Below are positions 24,993-34,898 of a stretch of 60,493 nucleotides of DNA, one piece after another (position 1 is the first letter of the stretch; every line of letters begins with the position of its first letter). Position numbers and translations under genes: made by a program. The stretch is from an uncultured Anaerovibrio sp. Its GTDB lineage: Bacteria; Bacillota; Negativicutes; Selenomonadales; Selenomonadaceae. The notes beneath the pieces were generated by a model, which saw only the letters and a list, made by a program, of their open reading frames with translations, did no database searches and was not told the DNA's origin. Location of the stretch: the NCBI GenBank assembly GCA_934203205.1, contig CAKPYV010000012.1, positions 1-60,493 of the forward strand. Direction: 5' to 3'.

Positions 24993-25802
24993 ATGAAAGT
25001 ATCTATTCTGCAAATGCCCATTGATAAGGGCAATATCGAGCATAATCTGGATGCCATGTCCGCCATGCTGGAAGAAACCATGAACAGCAGCAACAGGCCA
25101 GATGCTGTGCTTCTGCCGGAGCTTTGGAACACCGGCTTCTATCCTAGTCCCATCAGTGAATTTGCTGACAGCCAGGATAATTGGAAAAACCACATGGGGC
25201 GCCTTGCTTCAGAATACACCGTCAATATTATTGCCGGTTCTCTAGCGGTAGAAAGAAATGGCCATATTTACAATACCTGCTATGTCTTTGACCGCACAGG
25301 CACCAATATAGCCTCCTACGACAAAATCCATCTCTTTACTCCCTCCAAGGAGCACAAGGACTTTACTCCGGGCAGCCAGATAACCACCTTTATGCTGGAT
25401 GGCATAAAATGCGGTGTTATCATCTGCTATGACCTGCGTTTTCCAGAACTGTCCCGCCAGCTTGCCCTGAATGGTGTTTCCATTCTCTTTGTGGTAGCTG
25501 CCTGGCCAGTGGAACGCCTCCAGCACTGGGATACCCTGCTGAGAGCCAGAGCCATTGAAAATCAGTTCTTTGTGGCTGCCGCCAACGGCATTTCCCCTCG
25601 TAAGGGAGAATCCCTCCATCTGGGAGGAGGCTCCGCCATTTATGATCCTTGGGGAAGCCTCTTAGCCCAGGGCAGTACAGATAACCTAAAGGGAGAAATC
25701 CTTCAGGCCAATCTGCAGCCGGGAGTTATCGCTCAAATTCGCAGTCAGATTAATATCTTTCAGGATAGACGGCCAGATGTTTATACATTAAACCGGAAGT
25801 AG
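24993..25802 (+). CDS. carbon-nitrogen hydrolase (nitrilase superfamily, omega-amidase-like)
   Basis: This 269-residue cytoplasmic amidase has the Glu-Lys-Cys triad visible in L-L-P-E-L-W, Y-D-K-I-H-L-F and I-I-C-Y-D-L-R-F-P-E-L. The closest described relatives are YafV/Nit2-type omega-amidases, which hydrolyse ketoglutaramate-like compounds, but the substrate is not proven. The ATG at 24993 has AAAGGAG upstream. The 3' end overlaps convergent ychF by 22 bp. Confidence 0.88.
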   Translation: MKVSILQMPIDKGNIEHNLDAMSAMLEETMNSSNRPDAVLLPELWNTGFYPSPISEFADSQDNWKNHMGRLASEYTVNIIAGSLAVERNGHIYNTCYVFDRTGTNIASYDKIHLFTPSKEHKDFTPGSQITTFMLDGIKCGVIICYDLRFPELSRQLALNGVSILFVVAAWPVERLQHWDTLLRARAIENQFFVAAANGISPRKGESLHLGGGSAIYDPWGSLLAQGSTDNLKGEILQANLQPGVIAQIRSQINIFQDRRPDVYTLNRK

Positions 25803-26887
25803 GTTACATCTCCGTCCTGCATAATATAGTCCTTGCCTTCCAGCCGCACCTGGCCCTTTTCTCTAGCTGCGGCTGTGGAGCCAGCGGCTACCAGATCATC
25901 AAAATTCACAATTTCAGCCCGAATAAAGCCACGCTCAATATCGGAATGAATCTTGCCTGCTGCCTTTGGTGCAGTGGTGCCCTTAACAATAGTCCAGGCG
26001 CGACACTCATCAGGGCCAGCAGTCAGGAAGGTCATCAAGCCCAACAAATCAAAGGCTGCGTGAATCAGCTTCTCCAAGCCAGACTGCTCCAAGCCCATTT
26101 CCTGCAGGAATTCCTTGGCTTCATCCTCATCCAGCTCGGCAATCTCAGATTCTACCCGGGCAGAAATGGAAACTACCTGGGCATTCTCAGAGGCAGCATA
26201 TTCCCGTACCTTTTGTACATGTGGATTTTCGGCATCAGCCGTAGCAACCTCATCCTCACCTACATTAGCTACATAAAGAGTAGGCTTCATGGTTAGGAAA
26301 TTCATTTCCTTAATCATGTCCTTCTCATCATCAGACAGCTCTACACTGCGGACAGTTTTGCCCTCATCCAGAGCTGCTTTTATTTTGTCCAAAACAGCCT
26401 GCTCAGCCTTGGCCTCCTTGGCACCGGATTTAGCCAGCTTTACCAGCTTCTGCATACGGCGCTCCAGTACCTCCATATCAGCCAGACACAGTTCAGTGTT
26501 GATAATCTCAATATCACGGATTGGATCTATGGAGCCTTCTACATGGGTAATATCTCCATCCTCAAAGCAGCGAACAACCTGAGCCACTGCATCTACCTGA
26601 CGGATATGCTCCAGGAACTTGTTGCCCAGTCCCTCGCCCTTGGAGGCACCCTTTACCAAGCCAGCAATATCCACGAAGCGGAAAGCTGCTGGAGTAGTTT
26701 TCTTGGAATTGTACATTTCATGCAGTACCTGCAGACGCTTATCTGGTACATCTACAATACCCACATTAGGCTCAATGGTACAGAAAGGATAATTTGCTGC
26801 CTCTGCACCAGCCTTGGTAATAGCGTTAAACAAAGTACTCTTGCCTACATTTGGCAAACCAACGATTCCTACTTCTAAATTACTCAA
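25781..26887 (-). CDS. ychF: ribosome-associated ATPase YchF (OLA1 family)
   Basis: This 368-residue Obg-family P-loop protein prefers ATP. Visible motifs are G1 G-L-P-N-V-G-K-S-T-L-F, G3 D-I-A-G-L-V-K-G-A-S-K-G-E-G-L-G-N and, in place of N-K-x-D, V-A-N-V-G-E, as expected for YchF. A coiled-coil insert follows and then a C-terminal TGS domain (I-H-S-D-I-E-R-G-F-I-R-A). DUF951, which often neighbours ychF, is close by on the same strand but separated here by the amidase gene. Confidence 0.97.
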   Translation of the reverse strand: MSNLEVGIVGLPNVGKSTLFNAITKAGAEAANYPFCTIEPNVGIVDVPDKRLQVLHEMYNSKKTTPAAFRFVDIAGLVKGASKGEGLGNKFLEHIRQVDAVAQVVRCFEDGDITHVEGSIDPIRDIEIINTELCLADMEVLERRMQKLVKLAKSGAKEAKAEQAVLDKIKAALDEGKTVRSVELSDDEKDMIKEMNFLTMKPTLYVANVGEDEVATADAENPHVQKVREYAASENAQVVSISARVESEIAELDEDEAKEFLQEMGLEQSGLEKLIHAAFDLLGLMTFLTAGPDECRAWTIVKGTTAPKAAGKIHSDIERGFIRAEIVNFDDLVAAGSTAAAREKGQVRLEGKDYIMQDGDVTYFRFNV

Positions 26888-26917
26888 AATATATTTCCAC
26901 CTTTATCATTTATTTAC

Positions 26918-27934
26918 TTATTTTCTATAACCCCTTGGGTTATGCTTCTGCCAATTCCAGCTATCACGGCACATATCTGCCAGTGTCCGCTTAGCCTCCC
27001 AGCCTAGAACCGCCTTGGCCTTGGAAGCATCTGCATAGCAGATAGGCAAATCCCCAGCCCGACGAGGCCCTATGGTATATTTAACTGGTACCTGATTAAC
27101 CTCCTGGAAGGTGTTGACAATATCCAGCACACTATATGGCTTGCCAGTGCCCAGATTAAACACATCTATGCCCTGATGGTTTTGAGAAAACTCCACGGCC
27201 TTCAAATGGCCCTCTGCCAAATCTACCACATGAATATAATCCCGCAGACAGGTGCCATCTGGTGTATCATAGTCACCACCAAAAATTGTCAGCTCCTGTC
27301 GCTGGCCAATAGCCACCTGGGAAACATAAGGCATCAGATTGTTAGGAATCCCCTGGGGATCCTCACCAATGCGCCCGGATTCATGGGCGCCAATAGGATT
27401 GAAATACCGCAGTAAAACCACGCCCAGGCGAGGATAAGCCACCGCTGCATCTGCTAGAATCTGCTCCATCATGGATTTGGTCCAGCCATAAGGATTGGTG
27501 CAAAGCCCCTTAGGCATATCCTCCTTGTAAGGAGATGGATTCTGAGCACCATAAACTGTAGCTGAGGAGGAGAAAATAAATTTATCCACCCCTACAGCTT
27601 CCATAGCCTCCAAAAGTGACAAAGTCGTATTGATATTATTCCGATAGTACCGCAATGGCTGCTGTACAGACTCGCCTACAGCCTTCAGGCCAGCAAAATG
27701 AATTACGGTATCAGGCTTTTCAGCCCTCATAATTCTTTCCATAGCCTGCTCATCCTGCACATCAGCCTCATAGAGAGCAACCTTTTTGCCTGTCAGCTCC
27801 TCTACTCTGGCTACCGCCTCTGGACAGCTATTGGCATAATCGTCAACGATTACTACCTCATAGCCATTATTCAACAATTCAACAGCGGTATGAGTGCCAA
27901 TGTACCCAGCACCACCTGCTAAAAAGATTTTCAT
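26918..27934 (-). CDS. galE: UDP-glucose 4-epimerase
   Basis: This 338-residue NAD-dependent SDR enzyme interconverts UDP-glucose and UDP-galactose for surface polysaccharides. It has G-G-A-G-Y-I-G-T-H-T, F-S-S-S-A-T-V-Y-G and the catalytic Y-G-W-T-K. It lies 7 bp after galU and would act on the UDP-glucose that GalU makes. Confidence 0.96.
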   Translation of the reverse strand: MKIFLAGGAGYIGTHTAVELLNNGYEVVIVDDYANSCPEAVARVEELTGKKVALYEADVQDEQAMERIMRAEKPDTVIHFAGLKAVGESVQQPLRYYRNNINTTLSLLEAMEAVGVDKFIFSSSATVYGAQNPSPYKEDMPKGLCTNPYGWTKSMMEQILADAAVAYPRLGVVLLRYFNPIGAHESGRIGEDPQGIPNNLMPYVSQVAIGQRQELTIFGGDYDTPDGTCLRDYIHVVDLAEGHLKAVEFSQNHQGIDVFNLGTGKPYSVLDIVNTFQEVNQVPVKYTIGPRRAGDLPICYADASKAKAVLGWEAKRTLADMCRDSWNWQKHNPRGYRK

Positions 27935-27941
27935 AGTCGAA

Positions 27942-28826
27942 TCACTCCTTCATGAGTTCTTCTAAATAGGATCTAAAAGGACCGCCTAAATCCGACCGCC
28001 GCAGGGCAAATTCCACTGTGGCCTTCAAAAAGCCCAGCTTATCTCCCACATCATAGCGCTTGCCCTCAAAGCAATATGCCCACACCGGCTCCACCAGTGC
28101 CAGCTGCTTCAAGGCATCTGTCAGCTGTACCTCTCCCCCCTTGCCAGGAGCAGTATGCTCCAGCAGTTCAAAGATAGTTGGGGAAATAATATAACGGCCT
28201 AAAACAGCTATATTGCTGGGAGCCTCGCTTAGCTCCGGCTTTTCAATCATGTCTGAAACCTTCAACAGCTTGGAGCCAGAAATTTCCTTGCCAGCCACAA
28301 TACCATAGGAGGACACCTTCTCCGGCGCCACCTGCTGACAGCCCAATACAGAGCCGCCATAGGCATCATAGATATCTATCAGCTGCCGCAGGGCAGGCTG
28401 CTGTCCTTTGGTGGCATCAGCATAAACCACATCATCACCTAAGAGCACTGCAAAAGGCTCTCCCGCCATAAAGGATTTGGCACAGAGAATGGCATCCCCT
28501 AAGCCCCGCATTTTTTTCTGCCGGATATAATGGACATTAATATCTGCTGTTTCCCGTACAATTGCCAGCAAATCATCCTTGCCTTTTTCCTCCAGCTCCC
28601 GTTCCAGAACAGGGGCAGAATCAAAATGATCCTCAATGGCTCTCTTGGCGTGACCACTGATAATCAGAATTTCTTCTATACCACTGGCCAGAGCCTCCTC
28701 CACAATATACTGAATGGTAGGCTTATCCACGATGGGCAGCATTTCCTTAGGCGTTGCCTTGGTAGCCGGCAGAAATCTGGTACCAAAGCCAGCAGCTGGA
28801 ATAACTGCCTTTTTAATCCTTGCCAT
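27942..28826 (-). CDS. galU: UTP-glucose-1-phosphate uridylyltransferase
   Basis: This 294-residue enzyme makes UDP-glucose from UTP and glucose-1-phosphate. It has the N-terminal nucleotidyltransferase motif A-A-G-F-G-T-R-F-L-P-A-T-K, K-P-T-I-Q-Y-I-V-E-E-A and V-L-L-G-D-D-V. It is the first gene of the galU-galE pair. The sugar nucleotide would feed glycan enzymes such as those at 15.7-24 kb. Confidence 0.97.
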   Translation of the reverse strand: MARIKKAVIPAAGFGTRFLPATKATPKEMLPIVDKPTIQYIVEEALASGIEEILIISGHAKRAIEDHFDSAPVLERELEEKGKDDLLAIVRETADINVHYIRQKKMRGLGDAILCAKSFMAGEPFAVLLGDDVVYADATKGQQPALRQLIDIYDAYGGSVLGCQQVAPEKVSSYGIVAGKEISGSKLLKVSDMIEKPELSEAPSNIAVLGRYIISPTIFELLEHTAPGKGGEVQLTDALKQLALVEPVWAYCFEGKRYDVGDKLGFLKATVEFALRRSDLGGPFRSYLEELMKE

Positions 28827-28887
28827 AAAATCACACCCCTAAATAAGATATTCTACATCATTATACCACAAACGAAAAAAATAAAAA

Positions 28888-28920
28888 ACAAAAACGGGAC
28901 ACTGTCTAACAGCATCCCGT
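28888..28920 (-). terminator. sucCD terminator
   Basis: On the minus strand ACGGGATGCTGT and ACAGTGTCCCGT form a long stem (28894-28920) followed by T-rich sequence. It lies 33 bp past the sucD stop. Confidence 0.8.
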
Positions 28921-28952
28921 AATTTGATTACATTATTACCTTGCCTGAGCAA

Positions 28953-29858
28953 TTAGCAGGTGTGGCACTTCTCATAGAGGCCCTTCTCCTTCAGGAGATT
29001 AACCATGGTCTCACCAATCTGAGCTACGTTCTCAGCTACTGGAATACCAACAGCATTGAGAGCCTTAATCTTGTCAGCAGCAGTACCCTTGCCACCAGCG
29101 ATAATAGCACCAGCATGGCCCATGCGCTTGCCTGGAGGCGCCTGAACACCAGCAATAAAGCCTACAACTGGCTTGTTAGGCATATTCTCAGCAATCCACT
29201 TAGCAGCATCTTCCTCAGCAGTACCACCAATCTCACCAATCATAATGAGAGCCAAAGTATCATCATCATCCTTGAAGAGCTTCAAGGCATCAATGAAATC
29301 AGTACCCTTAACTGGGTCACCACCGATACCAACGGCAGTGGTCTGACCCAAGCCTGCCTGAGACAGCTGGAACGAAGCCTCATAGGTCAAGGTTCCGGAA
29401 CGGGAAATTACACCAACATGGCCCTTCTTGTAGATATAGCCAGGAATAATACCCAGCTTAGCCTCCCCAACGGTAAGAATACCAGGACAGTTTGGTCCAA
29501 TCAAGCGAGTCTTTTTGCCTTCCATATAAGCACGAACCTTAATCATATCCTGAACAGGTACATGCTCGGTAATGCAGACAACCAGATCCAAGCCTGCTTC
29601 TACACCCTCCATAATGGAGTCTGCAGCAAAACGAGGTGGTACGAATACTACAGAAGCAGTAGCACCAGTAGCCTCAACAGCATCCTGAACAGAGTTGAAT
29701 ACAGGTACACCCTCTACCACCTGACCAGCCTTGCCTGGAGTAACACCTGCTACGATCTTGGTGCCGTATTCCAGCATCTGCTTGGTATGGAACATTGCGG
29801 TTTTACCAGTAATGCCCTGTACAATAACTTTTGTATCTTTATCTAAAATAATACTCAT
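28953..29858 (-). CDS. sucD: succinate-CoA ligase, alpha subunit
   Basis: This 301-residue subunit binds CoA and carries the phosphorylated His in the G-H-A-G-A-I-I loop. It also has G-I-T-G-K-T-A near the N-terminus, G-P-N-C-P-G-I and S-R-S-G-T-L-T-Y-E. It is encoded 20 bp after sucC. In a propionate- or succinate-producing Negativicute it would link succinate and succinyl-CoA with ATP. Confidence 0.97.
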   Translation of the reverse strand: MSIILDKDTKVIVQGITGKTAMFHTKQMLEYGTKIVAGVTPGKAGQVVEGVPVFNSVQDAVEATGATASVVFVPPRFAADSIMEGVEAGLDLVVCITEHVPVQDMIKVRAYMEGKKTRLIGPNCPGILTVGEAKLGIIPGYIYKKGHVGVISRSGTLTYEASFQLSQAGLGQTTAVGIGGDPVKGTDFIDALKLFKDDDDTLALIMIGEIGGTAEEDAAKWIAENMPNKPVVGFIAGVQAPPGKRMGHAGAIIAGGKGTAADKIKALNAVGIPVAENVAQIGETMVNLLKEKGLYEKCHTC

Positions 29859-29878
29859 CTTAGAAATCCTCCTTTTCC

Positions 29879-31081
29879 TTAAGCGTTCTTCTCAGCCTCT
29901 TTAACCAGGTTTACAATCTGCTCTGCGCCACCCTCCATAGTTGGAGCCATGATAACGTTCTTTACAGGCTTGTCGGTGAGAATCTTGCGGCCCAACTCTA
30001 CATTGGTACCCTCAAGACGAACTACTACAGGAACAGGAATACCGTCAGTACCGGTCTTTTCAGCAATAATCTGAGCTGCCTTCTGAATACCCTCAGCAAT
30101 AACATCGCAACGGTTAATACCGCCAAAGATGTTTACGAAGATACCCTTGGACTGACCGCCATCCAGCATAATCTCAAATGCAGTAGCAATCTTCTCAGGA
30201 GTGGAGCTGCCGCCTACATCCAGGAAGTTTGCAGGATCGCCACCATAATACTTCAGAATATCTACAGTAGCCATAGCCAAACCAGCACCATTTACCATGC
30301 AGGCTACGTCACCGCCCAGGTTTACGTAGTTAAGATCCTCTTCAGCTGCCCACAGCTCCTTTGGATCCTCCTCAGTCTTATCCCGCAGCTCCACAATATC
30401 AGGATGACGGAACAAGCCGCTATCATCAAAGTTCAGCTTAGCATCCAGGCAGATTACATCGTCCTCAGCAGTAACAACCAATGGGTTAATCTCAACCTGG
30501 CTGCAATCCTTGCCAATGAATGCGTTGTACAGCTTCTGCATGGTAGCAGCAGCTTTGCGGATAACCTCTGGCTTAAAGTTCATCTTGTAAGCCATGCGGG
30601 TAGCCTGGAATGGCAGCAGACCAACAGAAATATCAATGTATTCCTTGATAATCTTCTCAGGATGCTCAGCAGCAACCTTCTCGATTTCCATACCGCCCTC
30701 TTCGGAACCAATCATAACGATCTTGGCTGTATTACGGTCATTTACAAAGCTCAGATAATATTCCTTAGCAATATTAGAGCCTTCCTCAATGAGAAGACGG
30801 TTTACCTTCTTGCCCTCAGGACCAGTCTGATGAGTAACCAGAACCTTGCCTAAAAGTTCGGTTGCATATTCCTTAACCTCATCAAGAGACTTAGCAATCT
30901 TTACACCGCCAGCCTTACCGCGGCCGCCTGCGTGAATCTGTGCCTTAACAACAGTTACTTTGGCATTAAGCTCCTTGGCAGCCTCTACAGCTTCCTCAAC
31001 AGTAAAAGCTGGCTTGCCGTTTGGAACATTAACCCCGAAGGATTTCAGTACCTGCTTACTCTGATACTCATGAATATTCAT
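29879..31081 (-). CDS. sucC: succinate-CoA ligase (ADP-forming), beta subunit
   Basis: This 400-residue subunit has an N-terminal ATP-grasp domain (M-N-I-H-E-Y-Q-S-K, K-A-Q-I-H-A-G-G-R-G-K-A-G-G-V, E-I-N-P-L-V-V). The C-terminal ligase domain has D-V-G-G-S-S and N-I-F-G-G-I-N-R-C-D. A GGGGGGCAG site precedes the ATG. It is the first gene of sucCD with its own promoter. Confidence 0.97.
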   Translation of the reverse strand: MNIHEYQSKQVLKSFGVNVPNGKPAFTVEEAVEAAKELNAKVTVVKAQIHAGGRGKAGGVKIAKSLDEVKEYATELLGKVLVTHQTGPEGKKVNRLLIEEGSNIAKEYYLSFVNDRNTAKIVMIGSEEGGMEIEKVAAEHPEKIIKEYIDISVGLLPFQATRMAYKMNFKPEVIRKAAATMQKLYNAFIGKDCSQVEINPLVVTAEDDVICLDAKLNFDDSGLFRHPDIVELRDKTEEDPKELWAAEEDLNYVNLGGDVACMVNGAGLAMATVDILKYYGGDPANFLDVGGSSTPEKIATAFEIMLDGGQSKGIFVNIFGGINRCDVIAEGIQKAAQIIAEKTGTDGIPVPVVVRLEGTNVELGRKILTDKPVKNVIMAPTMEGGAEQIVNLVKEAEKNA

Positions 31082-31125
31082 TCAATCTGCCCCCCTAATT
31101 TTGTATACATTATGTCTATGTACAT

Positions 31126-31154
31126 ATTCTATCGCTTTTCGGCTTATATGTCCA
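31126..31154 (-). promoter_or_regulatory. sucC promoter
   Basis: On the minus strand TGGACA (complement of 31149-31154) and TAGAAT (complement of 31126-31131) are separated by 17 nt, 45 bp upstream of the sucC start. Confidence 0.65.
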
Positions 31155-31362
31155 TAGTTCTTTTATATTTGTACAATTGTTTATTTTTACTCAACACTTT
31201 TTACAGATTTTCAATTTGGTTAATGATTTTGATTATTCCCCATTATTACTAAAGTTTTTCACAAATTTCATCCTTTAGGCAAAATATTTGCCGTCAAGCA
31301 GGATATAAGAAATTTTTGTAGAATTTATTCGTAATGGATGAAACAAGAGGAAGTGATTTGCA

Positions 31363-33072
31363 TTGGAAAAGAAACAAACCATGCTGATTGTAGATGACAA
31401 GGAAATAAATCGCGCCATCCTAGCCAGCTATTTTCGAGAAGAATTTAATATTCTCCAAGCCGAGGACGGTCAGGAAACATTGGATTATGTTTATAGCCAG
31501 CCTATAGATATAATTATGCTGGATCTTGTCATGCCCAAAATGGGCGGCATGGCAGTATTGGACAAGCTGAAAACCAACCCCCGCTATAGCGATATTCCCG
31601 TAATAGTTACCACATCAGTCAACGACATCACCAGCGAGGCTTTTTCTATGGAAAGAGGAGCTGCTGACTATATTAGCAAGCCTTACAATCCTATTATTGT
31701 GCGCTGCCGGGTCTTTAACGTGCTAGGCCGGAAGGAAAACGAACAGCTCAAGCTGCACCAAAGTGTGCAGGAACGCCGCATTAACGAAATGCAGCAGATT
31801 ATTGATATTGACCAGCTAACAGGTCTGCTTACCCAGAACACCTTTCTTCAGCAGCTGCCCTCCATTATCAATGATGACAGCCATACCAGATACTATGTAA
31901 TCTATTTGGACATATCCTGCTTCAAGCTGATTAATGAGCTGTTTAATATGGAAACGGGAGATATTATTCTCAAAACTGCCGCCTCCTATTTTAACACCAT
32001 TATTGGCAAGCGGGGCATTGCCACCCATCTTTCTGCCGATGCCTTTGCCCTGCTGCTGCCAGAGGATTTGGTAGATATGGATTTGCTGTTGCAGGGACTG
32101 GATGCCATGATGCATTCCTTATCCATTTATCGCAGTATCACCTTTTATGCCGGAGTATATCCCATTGACAATATTTACCTCTCCCCAGAGCAGATGCTGG
32201 ATCGGGCTCATTTGGCCATGACTTCCGCCCGGAAGTTCCAAACCAAGCGTTATATAATTTATGACGATGCCCTGAGAACCAAGCTACGGGAGGAACGACT
32301 TATTGCCAAGGAAATGGAGCCTGCCCTGAAGGACGGGCAATTCTTTGTGAAATTTCAACCAATTTATCAATTGGTGGGAGATATTGACCATGCCATGCCT
32401 ATTGCCGGAGAAGCCTTGCTTCGCTGGCAGCATCCTCAGCAGGGTACCATCAGTCCCAAGAAGTTTATTCCCATTTTCGAAAAAAATGGCTTTATCAGTC
32501 GCATTGATCGGTACTCTTGGGAGCAGGCCTGCCATTTTCTCAGCCGTCAAAAAGATTGGGGACTGCCTATTTACCCTGTTTCTATCAATATTTCCCATAT
32601 TAATTTTTATGATAACTCCTTTGTAGATTATTTACTGCGGCTGCTGCGGAAATATGATTTGAAGCCTTGGATGCTGTGGCTGGAACTAACAGAAAAATCC
32701 TACAGCCGTGCGCCAGAGCAGTTTTTCAAAATTCTCCGCCGACTGAAAAGCTGTGGTTTTCAGGTAATTATGGATGCCTTTGGCAGCAATTTCAGCTCTG
32801 TAAGACTGCTGCAGAATCTTGCCGTAGATATGATAAAAATAGATTTACACAGCTTCTACACTCAGCCAGACACTCCTCGTGGGGATATTATTCTCAGCAC
32901 CATTATTGAGCTGGCTAACAAGCTGGACATCAAGGTGATTATAGAAAGCGTGGAAACCAAGGAACTGGCTGAAAAAATGTTCCAAATGGGATGCTATAAT
33001 ATGCAGGGCTTCTATTATTCCCGACCACTTACCTCTGATGATTATATTGAATTTTTATCTCATCATATCTAA
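31363..33072 (+). CDS. response regulator with REC, degenerate GGDEF and EAL domains
   Basis: This 569-residue cytoplasmic signalling protein comprises a receiver domain (about 5-120; I-M-L-D-L-V-M-P-K-M-G-G phosphoacceptor, K in I-S-K-P-Y), a GGDEF-like domain (about 150-300) in which the signature is replaced by H-L-S-A-D-A-F, and an EAL domain (about 315-565). EAL residues present include G-E-A-L-L-R-W, the Asn of S-I-N-I-S, E-L-T-E, K-I-D, I-E-S-V-E-T and M-Q-G-F. The metal-binding D-D is D-A (M-D-A-F-G). It is probably a weak or degenerate c-di-GMP phosphodiesterase or a sensor. The start is TTG with AGAGGAAG 9 nt upstream. Confidence 0.88.
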   Translation: MEKKQTMLIVDDKEINRAILASYFREEFNILQAEDGQETLDYVYSQPIDIIMLDLVMPKMGGMAVLDKLKTNPRYSDIPVIVTTSVNDITSEAFSMERGAADYISKPYNPIIVRCRVFNVLGRKENEQLKLHQSVQERRINEMQQIIDIDQLTGLLTQNTFLQQLPSIINDDSHTRYYVIYLDISCFKLINELFNMETGDIILKTAASYFNTIIGKRGIATHLSADAFALLLPEDLVDMDLLLQGLDAMMHSLSIYRSITFYAGVYPIDNIYLSPEQMLDRAHLAMTSARKFQTKRYIIYDDALRTKLREERLIAKEMEPALKDGQFFVKFQPIYQLVGDIDHAMPIAGEALLRWQHPQQGTISPKKFIPIFEKNGFISRIDRYSWEQACHFLSRQKDWGLPIYPVSINISHINFYDNSFVDYLLRLLRKYDLKPWMLWLELTEKSYSRAPEQFFKILRRLKSCGFQVIMDAFGSNFSSVRLLQNLAVDMIKIDLHSFYTQPDTPRGDIILSTIIELANKLDIKVIIESVETKELAEKMFQMGCYNMQGFYYSRPLTSDDYIEFLSHHI

Positions 33073-33139
33073 ATTCATGCAACCAATGTTGTATAACAAA
33101 TTTTCTTTCCTATACGTCAAAAATTTATCTGCAAAGCAA

Positions 33140-33188
33140 AAATGTCCTTTGATTGTGCCTAACCCTGACACTCTCAAAGGACATTTTT
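33140..33188. terminator. bidirectional terminator between the EAL regulator and second chemoreceptor
   Basis: AAATGTCCTTTGA and TCAAAGGACATTT form a 13-bp stem flanked by A-rich and T-rich ends. It serves the two convergent genes. Confidence 0.85.
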
Positions 33189-33197
33189 AGTTAAAAG

Positions 33198-34898
33198 TTA
33201 AAACTTAAATTTCTGAAGGTTCTCCTGTACATCCTGAGCCTGTCTAGCCAAAGAATCACTGGCAGAAGCTATCTCCTGAGCCGAAGCTGATTGCTCCTCC
33301 GTAGCGGCAGAAATAGACTGCATATTGTCTGCCACCTTGGCAGCTCCCGTATCAATCTGCTCCATATGATTAGTTATCTCGCTGCTCTGGCTAGCCACAT
33401 GCTGAATAGACTCAGACATATTCTCAATCTTAGCAGCCACATGAACAACCAGGCCATTTATCTCCTCAAATACCTGTCGCAGACCTTCTACAGACTCTGC
33501 TCCCTGTACCACAGCCTGACGACCGGAATCCATAGAGGCAACAGCCTTGGAGGTATCATCCTGAATCCTGCCAATCAGATCCGCAATCTGCTGGGCTGCT
33601 GTAGCAGACTGCTCCGCTAGCTTGCGAACCTCCTCGGCAACCACCGCAAAGCCACGACCCTGTTCGCCAGCCCTGGCTGCCTCTATAGCCGCATTAAGAG
33701 CCAGCAAATTGGTCTGCCCTGCCAAATCAGAAATAGTATCTACAATGGCACCGATTTCCTGAGAACGAGCTCCCAATTCGTCTACCAGCTGAGCAGTAGT
33801 TCTTACCTTTTCCTCTACACTGTGAATCTGATTAACGGATTTTCCCACCACCAGATTACCAGCCTCAGCCTTCTTGGCAGCCTGATCTGCTTCCTGAGAT
33901 ACAGCCTCAGTTTCCTGACTAATGGATTTTACAGACTGGCTAATGGAAGCCACACTTTCTGTACCATTAGTTACCGCGGTCTGCTGCTGAACTACCACAG
34001 AGGCCGCATCAGCCACAGACTGAGCTACAGAGGTAGCAGCATTGGCAGATTCCATAGAGCTGGAATTTAGCTGCTGAGAGGATGCTGCCATCTGCTCCGT
34101 GGTCTTAGAAACTTCCTTCAGCAAATTGCTGATTTTCAGAGTCATATAATACAAGGCTCTCTGTAAATCTCCCAACTCATCCCTCCGCTGAGACGGCTCA
34201 GTATGCACAACAAAATTACCACTGCTAAGCTTGTCACAAACGTGAACCATAATATTCAGAGCACTGCGAATAGAATTTATCAGCTTGTAGGAAAAGGCCA
34301 ACAGCAAAAGCACACACACTATGGTGGTAACCAGCATCACCTTCATGGAGTTATGGCCTGACTCAGCAGCAGCCTCATTGGCAGCCTTTGCTTTTTCCGT
34401 GGTGATATTAGTCAGAGTTTTCAAGGAATCCCTTAGCTTAACAGTATCATCCTTGCCTTTTCTATTATATTCATCAATACCAGCCTGAGCCCCTCCCTGC
34501 TGAACAGCTGTCATAACAGCTGGCATGGATTTTTTGAAGCTGTCCCAATGGCCCAGCGTTTCATCCAAGCCATCATCTGAACTATCCATCTTGGCCAAGG
34601 CAGCATACTCTTGCAGAATTTTCTCCATTTCAGAAATATCTTTCTGCTGTTCCTGGGCCAACTCTCCCTGTCGAGTTGGATCTGCTATTACCTGTATGGA
34701 ACGCACCTGAATAGTACGCATCTTGCCCTCAGCATCTCCCAGCAGCTCTACACATTTCATTTCCACATCATACATCCGCTGCATTTGATCGTGCCCACTA
34801 TTAATCGACACAGCACCTCTAATGCCAATAATGGCCATACCTACTACAGCAATGACTACCATAATCAGAATCTTGACACTCACCTTAATATTGTCCAT
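33198..34898 (-). CDS. methyl-accepting chemotaxis protein
   Basis: This 566-residue chemoreceptor has membrane helices at about residues 8-28 and 185-207, a four-helix-bundle-type sensor between them, a HAMP domain and the MCP signalling domain. The signalling tip contains N-L-L-A-L-N-A-A-I-E-A-A-R-A-G-E-Q-G-R-G-F-A. It is organised like the receptor at 17648-19333 but diverged in the sensor, so a different signal is likely. An AAAGGCTGAAAG stretch precedes the ATG. Confidence 0.93.
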   Translation of the reverse strand: MDNIKVSVKILIMVVIAVVGMAIIGIRGAVSINSGHDQMQRMYDVEMKCVELLGDAEGKMRTIQVRSIQVIADPTRQGELAQEQQKDISEMEKILQEYAALAKMDSSDDGLDETLGHWDSFKKSMPAVMTAVQQGGAQAGIDEYNRKGKDDTVKLRDSLKTLTNITTEKAKAANEAAAESGHNSMKVMLVTTIVCVLLLLAFSYKLINSIRSALNIMVHVCDKLSSGNFVVHTEPSQRRDELGDLQRALYYMTLKISNLLKEVSKTTEQMAASSQQLNSSSMESANAATSVAQSVADAASVVVQQQTAVTNGTESVASISQSVKSISQETEAVSQEADQAAKKAEAGNLVVGKSVNQIHSVEEKVRTTAQLVDELGARSQEIGAIVDTISDLAGQTNLLALNAAIEAARAGEQGRGFAVVAEEVRKLAEQSATAAQQIADLIGRIQDDTSKAVASMDSGRQAVVQGAESVEGLRQVFEEINGLVVHVAAKIENMSESIQHVASQSSEITNHMEQIDTGAAKVADNMQSISAATEEQSASAQEIASASDSLARQAQDVQENLQKFKF

